A DNA stretch of 64,000 nt from Zygnema circumcarinatum (Eukaryota; Streptophyta; Zygnematophyceae; Zygnematales; Zygnemataceae), in contig CM074813.1 in NCBI GenBank assembly GCA_037447605.1, forward strand, positions 2,345,930 through 2,409,929, in the 5' to 3' direction. A program made the position numbers and the translations under genes. A model generated the notes under the pieces. The model saw only the letters and a list, made by a program, of their open reading frames with translations, made no database searches and was not told where the DNA came from. The stretch's first letter is position 1, and each line of letters opens with the position of its first letter. Of the stretch, positions 13,101 through 24,119 are shown piece after piece.

Positions 13101-14047
13101 AGATAAAACCAGCAGAGGGAGGGCAGAAAAGGAGAGAGGGTGGAGTGAGAGAGAACAAAAAGTGAGGATAACGAGAGGGTGGGTGGTGGAAGCGCAGATA
13201 AGGTTGGAGGAAAAAGTGGTAGGGGGGTATATGCGAGAGAAAGAGGTCAAAAATGGGAAAAGGCAGGGAAATTTGAGGGAGAGAAATGGAAAATGAAGTG
13301 AGAGCAGACATGTGGGATGGCAAACGAGGTGAAAGTTGGTGGAAGCGAGAGAATGACGGAAAATAACACGGGAGAGGCACGGTTGACTGGGAGCACGGGA
13401 GTAAACAGGAATATCGATAGCCCGTGGGATAGTACTAGGAAAGGAGCGGAAGAAGGAATGGTCGGAAGTAGTGGCTGCACCAGTTCTGAACTTTCTGTGG
13501 AAGTTCGTCAACTGACGTATCGATCGCTAGCGCCATTAGACCATCTAAATTCGGAAGTTTAAATGGCCTTATTGGTCAAAGAAAGCCTTCCTCGCTGTAA
13601 ACATAGGAACGTCTCTTATTTGTTTCAGACGACATGACATAAAAAATGTTTCCTGGGCTTGAGGACATTTGTATGACCATTCTCGGATGATTGTGCTAAT
13701 GGTTTTCTTATTCTGATGCCAATGTTTGAATGCAGAATGTCTTGAACAGGCAAGGCTCTTACTCCACTCCACACCAATCATTCAAGGACGAATATCAGCG
13801 GGCTGCCCTGCCCCAAAACGCAGTCTTGTATTTGGACAGGCGACGACAAATATCCGCTGACATGTGGCAACCTAGCATTCACCGTTACAGAGTTACCCGG
13901 GTCCTGTTCTTCAAGTGATCTGCAGCCCAAGTTCAGAACTTGCAGTGTTGGAAAGCCCCTACTAGTCTTATCCTCACGGAGCAACAAGTAGAATACTGTA
14001 CATAACCGCAGCATCCTAGAAGCGGCTGAACCGCCCTAAAGTCTTTA
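10177..14047. promoter_or_regulatory. divergent regulatory region between the NFU-like gene and the bHLH gene
   Basis: About 10250-11270 is strongly GC-rich and carries many GTAC/CGTACG words (for example near 10940-11100 and 11740-11780). A CCAAT at 11296-11300 sits about 20 bp before TATATAAG at 11321-11328, a possible core promoter. A pyrimidine-rich stretch follows at about 11900-12000, and a purine-rich (GGGAGGAGGGAG-like) stretch at about 12755-13300, with a plausible 3' splice site near 13736 (TGCAG). The layout suggests a long spliced 5' leader for the bHLH gene. Transcription start and leader introns cannot be fixed from sequence. Open frames across the GC-rich part have no recognisable domain. 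Confidence 0.45.
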
Positions 14048-15910
14048 ATGGGGGCCTGCGGGCCTTCAAGTGGGCTCCAAATGATGGGTAGTCATTTGGG
14101 AGAAGTGAACGGTAGCGACCTTTGGGGAGTAGTCGGAGACCTGCTCACATCTGCAGGTCTGCCGCAGACAGGGGGGGGAATGGCCAGCTCGACTGCGTGG
14201 GAGGTAGAGCAGGGCTCTCAGTTGGGAATCTCTCTCAATGGGAGTGAGATGGGGGGAGGAAACAGTGCTCTTTGGCAGGAGGCTCAGCTTTTGGCAGCCC
14301 TCGGACGCAGTAGGGGAATGGGAAATGGCAGCCACTCTCTGAGCAGCATGCTGAATGTCCCTGCTTCCTCACATGGAAATTCTGCACAGGCACCTGCGGG
14401 GCTTCACTCGCGACATACTTCAGCGCACGATCTGCTGTTAGGGTCAGCGCAGCATCTTGCAGGGGGGCATGGGGGGGAAGGAGGGCTGAACAGGTCAAGT
14501 TTGGAGAGGTTCATGTCTTCCGACGACTTCATGGACTTGCAGGCTATGCGACACATGGGGCAGGGAGAGCTGTGGAGTCTTCTTGCAGAAGCAGCCCCAC
14601 ATTTGCAGCTGGGAGGGGGTGCACACCTGCAGCAGGAAGTGACTGCAGGGGGGCTCCCCCATGGTAGTAATGGCACAGCTCAAACAGGCTCGGACAACCT
14701 CACATTCCCAGACTCCAATGCAGCAGCACGCCAAGCTATTGGCTGGGAAGCTATTCAAACAGCCGCGTCTACCCAAGCTCTGGGAAGCCATTCACCCCCT
14801 GAAGAAAGCTCTACCTCTAGAGGACCTTCTCCTCTTGCAGGCAGCCGTTTGGGACTCTCTCAGCAACCCTCGGGGTCAACTCCTGGCAGCATTCTGCTGC
14901 GAAACATGGTCAATCTAAATGGTGCCCCCCCCAGTCTGACATCAGGAATTCCCCCCAAGAAGATGACTCTGGGGGGAACACCCTCTCTTCGCTCTCGCAG
15001 AGGGCTACCGGACCTTCCTGTTACTCCTAGAGACCGCCCTCCCCCAATCCCTGCAGCAGCCCTTATGAAGGGGCCCCGAACCCCAAGCCCTAAATCCTGC
15101 AAGCAGGAAACAGCAGATGCTGCTTGCGGTTTTCCCTCCCTCTTATGGGATGCTGCATTAGCGAACAAAAGTCCGAGGGGGGCGGAGGCACAGAAGAGCC
15201 CATGTACTTCAAGGTTGGGAGGAATTCCCCCTCGCAGCCCTACGGGAGGGCTTACAGGAGATATGGCCCGCCTAGGGATGGGCCCTCTCTCTCCCACAGC
15301 TTCGAGAGAGTCAAGTCAGGGACTGCCAACGGGAGCAGCAGGAAGCAACCATCGCTTGCAGAGAAATTCAGGGGCAGAAGGTGCAGGCCCTTCTGCAGAG
15401 GCAAGGGCTCTAAGTCCGGGTGGAGGGTTGCTTTCTCCCGGATCACTTAAAAGGGGGAGGGAGGGAGAAGAGGGAACAGCAATATGGAGTCCAGGAGGGG
15501 CTGGTGGAGGTGTAGGAGGTGCAGTGAATGGGGGGGGAGGGGGGGCAGGGGATCAGTCAGAAGTGGAGGAATCTGAGCATGAAGATGAGCAGGATCAGCT
15601 TGCTGAGAGGGATGGAGACGAACGAGGAGGTGGAAACCGAGCGAAGCAGTCGACAAGACCGAGAAGTGTGGCAGAGAGAATAAGGCGCGAACGCATTAGT
15701 ATTCGGCTGCAGCGACTGAAGGATGTAATGCCGAAAACAGACGCACGTATTGATACAGCAGCGATGTTGGAGGATGCTGTGACTTACATTAAGTCTCTAC
15801 AATCTCGCTGCAAGTCTTTGGAACTTCAGAATGCAGCATTGGCTGTGCAAGTAGCCGAAGCAACCCTAGCGGCTGAGCTGAGGCAGCATCACCATGAAGG
15901 AGGGCGGTGA
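14048..15910 (+). CDS. bHLH transcription factor
   Basis: Single uninterrupted 620-codon frame; an in-frame TGA lies just upstream of the ATG, so the start is well supported. The bHLH domain is near the C-terminus, about residues 538-586: basic part RPRSVAERIRRERI, helix 1 ISIRLQRLKDVMP, loop KTDARIDTA, helix 2 MLEDAVTYIKSLQ, then a short leucine-rich extension. The Glu and Arg of the AERxRRxR core are present, as expected for E-box binding. The RPRSVAERIRR form resembles the plant FBH/AKS-type subfamily, but the subfamily is uncertain. The N-terminal 530 residues are low-complexity (Gly, Ser, Pro) with an acidic patch around residues 500-520. Nuclear function and E-box binding are inferred from the family. 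The whole coding region lacks introns, unlike its neighbours. Confidence 0.9.
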   Translation: MGACGPSSGLQMMGSHLGEVNGSDLWGVVGDLLTSAGLPQTGGGMASSTAWEVEQGSQLGISLNGSEMGGGNSALWQEAQLLAALGRSRGMGNGSHSLSSMLNVPASSHGNSAQAPAGLHSRHTSAHDLLLGSAQHLAGGHGGEGGLNRSSLERFMSSDDFMDLQAMRHMGQGELWSLLAEAAPHLQLGGGAHLQQEVTAGGLPHGSNGTAQTGSDNLTFPDSNAAARQAIGWEAIQTAASTQALGSHSPPEESSTSRGPSPLAGSRLGLSQQPSGSTPGSILLRNMVNLNGAPPSLTSGIPPKKMTLGGTPSLRSRRGLPDLPVTPRDRPPPIPAAALMKGPRTPSPKSCKQETADAACGFPSLLWDAALANKSPRGAEAQKSPCTSRLGGIPPRSPTGGLTGDMARLGMGPLSPTASRESSQGLPTGAAGSNHRLQRNSGAEGAGPSAEARALSPGGGLLSPGSLKRGREGEEGTAIWSPGGAGGGVGGAVNGGGGGAGDQSEVEESEHEDEQDQLAERDGDERGGGNRAKQSTRPRSVAERIRRERISIRLQRLKDVMPKTDARIDTAAMLEDAVTYIKSLQSRCKSLELQNAALAVQVAEATLAAELRQHHHEGGR

Positions 15911-17347
15911 GGAAAGAGAGACCGGCAACCCACTGCCTGCCATAGAACTGACAGTTTCAAGCAGGGGGGGGGACAAAACCATGAGTGTATTCTTGTGCAT
16001 GCGTGCATGCAGCACCCCCTCTGCACCCCATGAATCTCCTGATTTTTGTCTCTGTGGAAGCACATGTATATGAGGCCAGGGCGCACAGGGACACTGATTA
16101 GGGACAGAAGAAGAGTGGTGACAGGTGGCAGGGCGCGGTGTGCTTAGATGGCGCAAAGTAGCCATGAAACAAACTCGCGGCGCTGTAAGTTTCTACTATT
16201 TATAATGTCAAGTCTGTGCCTATTTAGGTCTGGTTTAAGCCTGTAAGAGCCCTCCTGAGGTTCCTTCAATATATGGAAGAAAGGCAAGGGGAGCGAGGCT
16301 GGGCTGGAAGGAGCGGGAGTTACGATTTTAGGGTTTGGATTATTTTTGAAGGGCATACGAGGAGATGCGGAAGGGCGGTAGGACTGATTGGGCGATGCTG
16401 CGAATGGCAGTCAGAGGGAGCTTAAGTGCAGGTGGAGGAAAGGAAGCCAAGCCGCGAAGATTGATTATTTAGAGCCCTGAAATGGGGTAATTGGGTTTTA
16501 GCGACCCAAGGGGGGAGGGGGGAGAGGGCTGTAGACATGGCAGGCAGGGACATGAAAACTTGTGATTTGATTCTTCTAGCTTCGAAGAAATTTCTTCTCG
16601 TGGCCCCCTCTCCTAAACATGGGGCATGCTCACCTGCGATCCATCCTCTGCATAAGTGGGCTTGTGGGGGTTGGTTGGTGCTCAATCGCTTGTGGGGGAG
16701 GGCCATGACTGACTGACTGACTGACTGACGCCCAGACGTCGTCACTAGCATAGTGGCATTCTTTGTTGGAATTCCTCTTTCTTTTAAGAGCACTGAATTT
16801 CCACCATGAGGGAGCCATGAGGGGCCATGAGGGGCCATGCTCTTCTTGTATGGGTACATGTGAAGGGATGCCCCCTGCTGCTTCTTTCTGAAGCAGGGGG
16901 GCCCCTTCTGTGGAGAACTTCTTCCAGTTATTTGCCTTCCTTTAAGAGCACCTCGTTCTTCCTTGCCGCTCGCACAAGTTCACGTTTTTTCAAAAGACCA
17001 ATAGCCATTCAGTATGCAATTTTCAAATCTTGTCAAATTTCAAACTTCAAAAAAAATTCAATTTTTTTTTTTTCCATGCAAATTCTTCTTAGCCATTCAA
17101 TTTTAGAGCCGTTTCAATCTCGGTTTGACTTTACAACGGTGAGCCGGTGGCGGCGGTCGCCGGAGGAGCCGCCACGTGTCGGGACGAACCGGGTCCTCTG
17201 CTTCACACGCGCGGGACCCATACGCCGACCGTACGAATTTATCCGTATGAAACGGATTCGTACGGTACCGGTAAAGTACAGTACAATTTCGTACCAAATG
17301 CTGAAATCGGGCACCTAAAACTTTTTCACAAAAAAAGAAGGAATCTA
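15911..17347. other. 3' flank of the bHLH gene and intergenic DNA
   Basis: No coding region recognised. Contains a short (TGAC)n run near 16708-16728, a direct repeat of GAGGGGCCATG around 16815-16838, and a small GC-rich hairpin at about 16869-16900 (CCCCCTGC...GCAGGGGGG). A few GTAC words occur at 17230-17300, just before the hairpin transposon. Confidence 0.5.
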
Positions 17348-17355
17348 TTATTTAA

Positions 17356-18313
17356 GGGTAGTGATATTTCCACCCCTTTTTTGGATCCAAACACCCCTTC
17401 CCGGCCGGGCAGATTTCAAAAGGTATTAAAAACGGAAAATGCTTTTTCCGTTTTTTTTTCACACCATTTTGGAATCGATACCCACCTTCTTCCGTCGGCT
17501 GATTTTATTTTTGCTAACCAAGGAAAATGATACCCCGTCACCGCATTTTGAATACTGTATCCCGCCTCCCTGAATTTTTTTTTTGAGGGAAAGACATATC
17601 TGCCTGCCCGAATCCGCTCGGAGCGAAAGATCCGTCTGCCACGAGATCGTTCGCGGGTGTCCGTCCTTCACACGTGTGTGTCAATCGCAACTGTCGATTC
17701 CCTCACAGATCGCACCACTGCAGATTACCGTTCGATCTGCAGCCGGGCTCGATCTTAGCGAATGGAAAGCGCCCACGAGTCCCGTCAAAGCCGGATCGCA
17801 CTTGCGAGTGCGCGAGTCCATCGGCGAGATCTCGTCATTGTTAGCTCCAAGCCAATCAACAGCTGCCACGTGTTACATTTTTGACGTGGAAAATTTTGAT
17901 TGGTCCAAGCTCTCAATGTACGAAATTTTGGGTTCCTCAAAGTTACTACCGTACGACATTTGTACGGACAAACTGTCGAGGCGACTTTGGCGGGATACGT
18001 GGGCTCGTGCCATTCGCTGTGACCGAGCCCGGCTGCAGATCAAATAGTGATCTGTCGTGTTGGGATTTGCGAGGGAATCGACGGCTGTGATTGACCGCAC
18101 GCGTGAAAAGAAATTCAGGTAGGCGGGATATTCAAAATGGGGTGACGGGTTATCATTTTCCTTGTTTCGCAAAAATAAAATCTGCCGATGGAGGGTGGGT
18201 ATCGATTCCAAAAAGGTGTGAAAAAAGCATTTTCCGTTTTTAATCCTTTTTGAAATCTGCCCGGCCGGGAAGGGGTGTTTGGATCCAAAAAAGGGGTGGA
18301 AATATCACGACCC
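17356..18313. mobile_element. non-autonomous hairpin (foldback) DNA transposon, copy 1
   Basis: A 958-bp element that is almost one long inverted repeat. Left end GGGTAGTGATATTTC, right end the inverse with one change (GGGTCGTGATATTTC). It is flanked by a perfect 8-bp target-site duplication TTATTTAA (17348-17355 and 18314-18321). The arms pair over about 370 bp each. A left-arm block of roughly 85 bp (about 17588-17672) has no counterpart in the right arm. No transposase-like frame is present. An 8-bp duplication fits hAT- or P-type transposases; the terminal sequence does not match a hAT consensus I can recall. A second copy lies at 58243-59184 and shows the same ends and duplication length. 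Confidence 0.88.
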
Positions 18314-18334
18314 TTATTTAAACACAATTTTTGG

Positions 18335-18436
18335 CTAGAACACCCCTTTTTGGTTTAAAAACCCTAAAAATCCTGAAATCTGACCGGCGAAAAAAGATGT
18401 GTATATAGCCAAAAAGGTGTGTAAATAGATCCCCAG
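18335..18436. mobile_element. truncated end of a related hairpin element
   Basis: Immediately beyond copy 1. It contains a degenerate version of the element end seen around 60650-60775: a CTGACCGGCGAAAAAAG stretch, then TGTGTATATAG and AAAAAGGTGTGTAAATAGA. No matching second end is found nearby, so it looks like a solo or deleted copy. Boundaries are approximate. Confidence 0.45.
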
Positions 18437-18758
18437 TGAACGAATCGAAATTTGAATTTGAGCTGGACAGGGTTAACACTAGAACGAAGAAGTGCTAATC
18501 GCACGGCGAAGGCGTCAGTGAACGAATCACTGCAAACCAATCGAATCGCTCTCGATTGATTGTTTTTGGCTGACGCCTTCGTTGTGGCGTTAGTCTTTAT
18601 TCGCTGTGGCGCTATGGAGGCTCTGGCGATTTTGCGATGTGTATTGATATGCACGATACATGAGATTATCGAACAATGTAATGTATCGGGAAATTGCGAT
18701 ATTTGAACCTGCAAGGGGCCAGGCGAGCTCTTGCCCTGCAAGGGACCAGGCATCAGCC

Positions 18759-21700
18759 ATGGCCATGGCTGCCGCAAGGAAGCTGTCAAGAATGGGCCTC
18801 CCAGAAACAATAGCCCACAGGATGTCTGCGCGCAACCTTCTTACTGCCAAGGTAGGTTTCCTCACGGCGGAACGGATTGGGCGCAGCAAAGGGTGGGAAC
18901 CCGTCCGACTCTGCAACTCATCCATCCTCTGCCGTTGTTACTGCGACAGCTGGCTTTTCCTTCGTAAAATTCGTAGGTGAAAAATATTTTCATTTAAATT
19001 TGGTATTCATGCATCACGCATGCATTACGACGAATGAGTTAAATCATATCATCTACTTCGATCCTGTTCGTTAATAATCTATAGCTGGAAGAGTTAATCG
19101 ATGCGCCTCAGATATATGAATAGCTTCTAGAGCGCCAAAGAAATATTCAGATTTCACGGGAACGAAGTGACTCCAACGGTTCGAATGTAAATTGAGGCTA
19201 ATCCCTATCGGTCTGATGGTTACTTAACGAGAAGGTTACAAGAAGTGGCCAGAGTGTGGAAAAGGTACAGGTTGGCTTGACAGAGTCGTACACTTCCATT
19301 TTCCACTACAATCTCAATGCAGAAGGAAAGCAATGTGAATTGCCAAATGTATTCAACGATTATAGTACTAAGTGTGTCAGTTGGCAAAGGTCCAAGTAAC
19401 ACCATAAGGCCATCCATCCCTGTCAGGTTCCATTCAGCCATTGTTCGGGGAGACGATTAGCCAGGCCGTTTTGAATTGGGCGAAGCTCGTATTCTATGTT
19501 GTGGACAAGACAACATTTTTGTATTCAGCTTAATGCGACACGAATATTCACTAGCAAGTTATTGAAGCATGTGAAGGAACATGCTGGTTAGATCCTCCAA
19601 AATGCTTGATCCTCCACAATGAAGGTATCTCGAGCTATTAAGTCAAGAAAATTTGAATGGATGCAATTATCTATTGGTCCGAAAACCAATACATGTTTTT
19701 ATCTATTTTATGTTACGTTCAAATCAAAGTGATATGTACTTGCGGAATGTAAGACAGTAAACATAGCTCCGTTGAAAAAGAAACGGTCGTTAAACTGCAA
19801 TTCAATCCTTCTGACCATCAAGCGTGTTGTTATTTTCCCATACACGCTAGAAGGATTCATCCTACACAATGCAATTGGGATGAATACAGCTCAAACAATG
19901 GGACAAGGTAATTGAGATGAGCTTGTAGCTCAAACTCTCCTCTAAGTTCAAAAACAAACGTCAAATGAAGTGCCTTCCGCCTGACAAGAGGTGGCCAGAA
20001 TTGAAGAATCCATGAAAGATAACGATTTGTACTAATCCTCCAAGAAGTCTATCTAGAGTGGTCTTTGGACCAGCCAGAGTGGTTGCTATCATTCAAACAT
20101 AGGATGGCGCATGACAATAAGCTGGAAAGAATGGCTCTCGGCTAATCCATTTAGCGTGCCCTGCTTGACTGTCCCGAACGTGCAGATGGTGAGCAGGCTC
20201 TAGGCAAGGCATAGAATGTTAAAAGCTTAGCTATATACCCTAAGTCATTATGTCGTCCGTTTTAATACTCTGAGCACTTGGCATAATCTTATTCGGACTA
20301 TCTTGAATGGAGCCTTTGCCTTGTATCCACCTTAACCAGGAGATGATGACTGTCTTTGGGCCACTTGCAGGACGTATTAAGCAAGACGGAGCTTGATTTG
20401 TTGGAGCTGCTGGATGTGCCTGTTGACCTTGTCAGAGAAGCAGTCCTCATCATCAGTACATTTGTTTGCCCTCCTTGTCAGAATGTAAGTTGGCGTGTGC
20501 AGTCACAAAGCTTTCCTTAGACAATATGAAAAAACCAAGAAAGCGAGAAACTTAGAAGCTAGAAATTACTTACTGGCTGAAAGCACTTTATTTGTGTCTG
20601 CAATGTACTCTCTGGCTAAGCGTTTTGTGCAGTTACCTGTCCATCCTTTATTATGACCGTTCTTGATCCCTAAACGATCTCGATGATCTACCTTTTCTGC
20701 CGAACAACTTCAATTGCTTTTCGTTTTCCGAAGTGGTTTTCAGTAATCTGCTAGGTCATAACTGGTTTAAGCACAACTTAGCCGTTCCTTTTATGCAAAT
20801 CGACGATGCTTTCATTGACGATCCCAATAACAACCTGATTAGTCAAATTCAGAGTTTGATACCTCAATTCAAAACCTTGACATTATCTCCAAAAAGCAGT
20901 TGTACAAAGCTTCGTACGTTTTGGCTTTCAGAAAATGCAGTAGCTGGAATATCCTTCTCAGAACAGCACGTAACTGAACGTGTCCCTTTCTGCTTGTGCA
21001 GGTTCTGGACATGTTGAATGAAAGAACAGGGGAAGGGGAGAGGTTGAAACATCTAGCCACTCATCTGACTCCTTTGGATGAAGCTCTGTATGGAGGTCTT
21101 CCCCTCGGCGCAATAACAGAGCTTGTAGGGCCTGCAGGCCTTGGCAAGACCCAGGTATCCTGCTTAAGACATTCTGTGAAAATTTTCCTGAGAAGTCTTT
21201 GCAAAAGCCTAGGCATTTCAGAGAGGCATGGAAGAGGGAGGTTCTTTATGCTTGAGTGAGTGAGATTTTTGATGTCCTGTGTTTAAGTGGCTAATAACGA
21301 CAGCGTACACCTAATTACTGTGTGAGTTTTCCCGTGTGACATGGTGGGATTAGCTCAGTTTTGCTTAATGGCCTCAGTGGTTGCCACGCTGGCGGAGAAA
21401 TATGGTGGACTTGGGGGATCTGTCATGTACTATGACACCGAGAACAAGTTCAGCTCTCAAAGGTAGAGCGTCCCTGATGCATACAATTCTATAGAAAATG
21501 AAGAGATTGTGGAAAATTAGAGCACAATGACAGACATCTGGACTTAGCTTCATGTGAGAGGAATGTCGAAGCTATTTTGGTTTCCTTCTATAGTAGACTT
21601 GCATTATTTATGGTGGCATTTCCATATTCATTATGCAAACATGCAGAGGCTAGAGCTTTCTGTGCTGATTTGCATAGTCAGGCAAGCACAGTGTTAATTT

Positions 21701-24119
21701 TGAACGGAAGGGATCGGATCATGGCAGGCTGGTGGAAATTGCGAAGGAGCGCTTTCCTGAAGAGTTTGCTGATGCAGAGGCAATCCAGCAGGTGTGGTAT
21801 CTTTCCATGTGATACTTGTGAAAGGAGGGGAGGCTTAAGCATACTGGACAAGTTTTGAATGCTCGTTCTTGCTTGACGGTGTCTCTTCTCTTGAAACTCT
21901 TTGCTTTTATATATCAGACGTCGTTCTTAGAAATGTTTATCCGTTGAAACGAGTTTCACTCAGAGCTTTGAGTGACAGTGAATTTCCAAGTGGGCGGGAC
22001 TCTACAGCTCACATCGCAAGTGCTTGTGGTGGTGCCATCATCTGCCATGGAAGTCGTCCATAGGTCTGTCCCATCATTAGTCTCCCACTCCCATGGATCC
22101 TTTCTCTTTTGTGTGCATTTTCCTTCTCACTTTCTTTCCTTGACAGACGTAACGACAGTGAATGCGTTCTAAAAACGTTAAGCAAGTAGGAACTGCAAGA
22201 GCTTCACAATGTAGAGATCTGAGGGGCGTCCACAGAAGGTGGATGAAGCTCATTTGCTTGTGAGGGTGGAATTGAATTGGGTCTCTGAGGGAGGCAGCCT
22301 GCAGGGTCTGGAGGAGGTCATGATTGCTCGCAAGGTGCGACTGTTGGTGGTGGATAGTATGGCTGCCCTCCTTCGGAGGTGGTTCTGCTCTCTTGCTCAC
22401 GTTCAAATTTACCTCAAATAGCCTTATTTAGCACTCCCATCCTTGAACACAGGATTCTAATCGCTCGTAGCTGAAGTGCGAATCTTGCTTGTAAACTTCC
22501 CTGAACTATACCTTGAGTCAATATTGAGTGTCGATGTCACAGAAAGTCCATCTTTCGGGATGTGTGTGTCCCGTCAAACCAATTCGGTCATTTCAAGCAC
22601 TTAGTTCAAATTTTCACAGCTTGATCTGTTTTTACCATTTGCGGTATACTTTGTGCGTATCTGAAAATCCACATGACGATGTAAACTGGCTGGGATACTC
22701 TATTCGGGTTATGGGTATCTCGTCATTTTTGTTGTTCTTTTATGGTCTTTATAGTACTCTATTCATGTACTCACTTGAATCGTATCAAACGCCCTCTTAC
22801 ATCCATAAGCCTGTCAAAGGCTTGTATGGCTCCTTGCCTTGTGCAAATTTGAACTATTGCTTCACCCGTTCCCTTCTGCTACTACGCAGTGAATTCGGAA
22901 GGGATCGGCTCCTCGAGCGACAAGAGCTGTTGTCGAAGCAAGCCTCAACACTAAAGTAAGTTGACTTAAATAATAGAAATTGGTCATTGCGTCTGGCCAA
23001 GGGCTTGGCTATCTTTTCAAAGCATTTCACTCTGATCTCAGACGTTAAAGTCCCTGACTGTACATATATCATACGCAGATACCTGGCTGAAACATTCCGG
23101 ATCCCTGTGTTGGTAACCAATCAAGTGATGGCAGTTGGAAGCAATCGAACAGATGCTAATTACGACTTTGGTGAGTAAACTTGCCGTAATTCTAGTGCAA
23201 CAAATTGGCAAACTTGTTTTATTTCTTTTTCCCGGCTCGCGGAGTAGTGGATTGAACTACTTTGGCTGAGATAAGCTCGCAAATGCCTTTGGACGAATGG
23301 GTATTTAGAACCACACAAGCGGAAGTGTGATATTATATGTTGCATGATGCAATGCAGTGCGTCCAGGACATCTTGCAGCTCATGGAGTGCCTGACGGAGG
23401 TGAACAGATGGCCAAAGCAGCACTTGGAACTAAGTGGTCCCACTGCGTGAATATCCGTCTCATTCTCGAGAGTTTTGCGGGTATGATACACAACCAACTA
23501 GAAGCTCTGTCTACCATAACTAAACTCTGTATGATGATACTGCGACAAGTACATGGGACATCGAAGCGTGCTGTAGCAGCCTGTCAATCGTTTCCTAAGG
23601 GCCATCATTCCTCTGTACCTATTGCAACGATTCTCCCCTCAAATCCCATCTCTATTAATATTGTGATTTCTGTTCGTATTCCAGGTCAACGCTTCTTGAA
23701 AATAGCGAAGGCTCCTATGGCCCCCTGCCTTGCTTTTCCTTACGTAGTCACAAAGGCAGGCCTTGAGCTTGCAAGTGCAGAAGTCCATGATGCAGAATTT
23801 GGAGGAAACATGACCATTCGAAATGAAGGTAAGGATTATTCAAAGCAAACGTGTTGAGATGGTCGTGGACTTGAACTTCACCTTCAGTGAGAGCGTGTTT
23901 TAGCGTGTTTTTTGCAACTCTAATTCCTAGCACAGCTTTACTCCTATATTTAGAGGTACCGGCAAGGACTGTGTTGAAGGACTTGTTTGAATGGGTTGCT
24001 GATGATTGACATTTGGGTACCTAGTCCTTTTTTATTTCCATGCTTGTTTTTTGAGAAATGGAGTATATCGTGCTTTTGCAGGATCTGCGGCGTTCAGCGC
24101 AATGATGGATTATGGATGA
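18759..24119 (+). CDS. RAD51B: DNA repair protein RAD51B (RecA/RAD51 paralog)
   Basis: Twelve exons: 18759-18851, 20371-20484, 21002-21154, 21359-21462, 21728-21791, 22008-22063, 22298-22378, 22890-22955, 23079-23170, 23358-23480, 23685-23828, 24082-24119; 375 aa against about 370 in Arabidopsis, all phases consistent. The N-terminal helix-hairpin region reads LSRMGLPETIAHRMSARN and LLELLDVPVDLVREAV. Walker A is GPAGLGKT at residues 112-119. A YYDTENKFSS segment follows, Walker B is LLVVD at 210-214, and IPVLVTNQV lies in exon 9. It acts in homologous recombination as part of the BCDX2 paralog complex (family knowledge). Intron 1 is 1.5 kb. The first ATG of the MAMAAARKLSRMGL leader is used since it aligns with family starts; the frame is open further upstream, so a longer N-terminus is possible. 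Confidence 0.94.
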
